Assembly (NCBI RefSeq): GCF_000813725.1
Contig: NZ_JWLD01000002.1
Span: forward strand, 298,531-362,530
Source of the DNA: Leisingera sp. ANG-Vp
Lineage (GTDB): Bacteria; Pseudomonadota; Alphaproteobacteria; Rhodobacterales; Rhodobacteraceae
Direction of reading: 5' to 3'
DNA: 64,000 nucleotides
The notes under the pieces were generated by a model that was not told where the DNA came from, made no database searches, and saw nothing but the letters and a program-made list of their open reading frames with translations. This document shows positions 63,999 through 64,000 of the stretch, piece by piece. The translations under genes were made by a program, and so were the position numbers. Position 1 is the first letter of the stretch. Each line of letters begins with the position of its first letter.

Positions 63999-64000
63999 GC

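Overview
The window reads as chromosome of a marine Roseobacter-group alphaproteobacterium (Rhodobacterales), closest in feel to Leisingera or Phaeobacter. This is inferred from gene content and G+C-rich codon use, not from a search. The evidence is a gene transfer agent (GTA) tail cluster of Rhodobacter capsulatus type, a pdhA-pdhB-pdhC operon whose E1 beta carries its own lipoyl domain, TTAA-N7-TTAA and GTTC-N7-GTTC regulatory motifs typical of alphaproteobacterial CtrA and LexA, and Hint/RTX surface proteins. No tRNA, rRNA, CRISPR array or insertion sequence was recognised.

Layout. 0-4 kb: transketolase C-terminus, an orphan secreted protein, a DUF808 membrane protein and gap, preceded by a phased operator-like array. 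4-6.3 kb: coaD, a CBS-domain protein and a LysR regulator. 6.4-15 kb: valine catabolism (mmsA; isobutyryl-CoA dehydrogenase, 3-hydroxyisobutyryl-CoA hydrolase, mmsB), interrupted by a fatty-acid desaturase, an L,D-transpeptidase and a TPR/GT41 O-GlcNAc-transferase-like protein. 15-18.6 kb: a Hint-domain secreted protein, an RcnB-like periplasmic protein and an Xre regulator divergent from a small membrane protein. 18.7-22.1 kb: uvrA, with its upstream region, including an SOS box and promoter, tandemly duplicated. 22-29.9 kb: MFS transporters, methyltransferases, lpdA, a MarR regulator, DUF924 and queA. 30-37.8 kb: a large AsmA/DUF3971 protein, bcp, DUF455, a winged-helix/RMF-like protein, an M23 peptidase and a bactofilin. 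37.9-41.4 kb: two tandem RTX proteins. 41.4-47.4 kb: DUF3179, two cyclophilins, pgk, a globin plus mini-chemoreceptor pair and FtsB. 47.5-53.3 kb: the pyruvate dehydrogenase operon, an SDR-DoxX fusion and DUF2269. 53.4-54.6 kb: cysE and a DksA-type zinc-finger protein. 54.75-64 kb: GTA genes from the distal end of the cluster (DUF7742, gp15) back to gp6, all on the minus strand; the capsid, terminase and portal genes lie beyond the window.

How the genes work together. Central carbon metabolism dominates (tkt, gap, pgk, pdhABC, lpdA). The separately located pdhA and lpdA genes carry very similar 18-bp palindromes at almost the same distance from their start codons, so they may share a regulator. 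The valine genes convert isobutyryl-CoA to propionyl-CoA. The M23 peptidase and bactofilin overlap and probably form a cell-shape module. The most interesting features without a ready explanation are the duplicated uvrA SOS promoter, the globin/mini-MCP pair, the RTX gene whose C-terminal secretion signal is altered by an apparent 1-nt deletion, the winged-helix/RMF-like fusion, the tiny secreted ORF between pdhB and pdhC, and the phased repeats upstream of gap.
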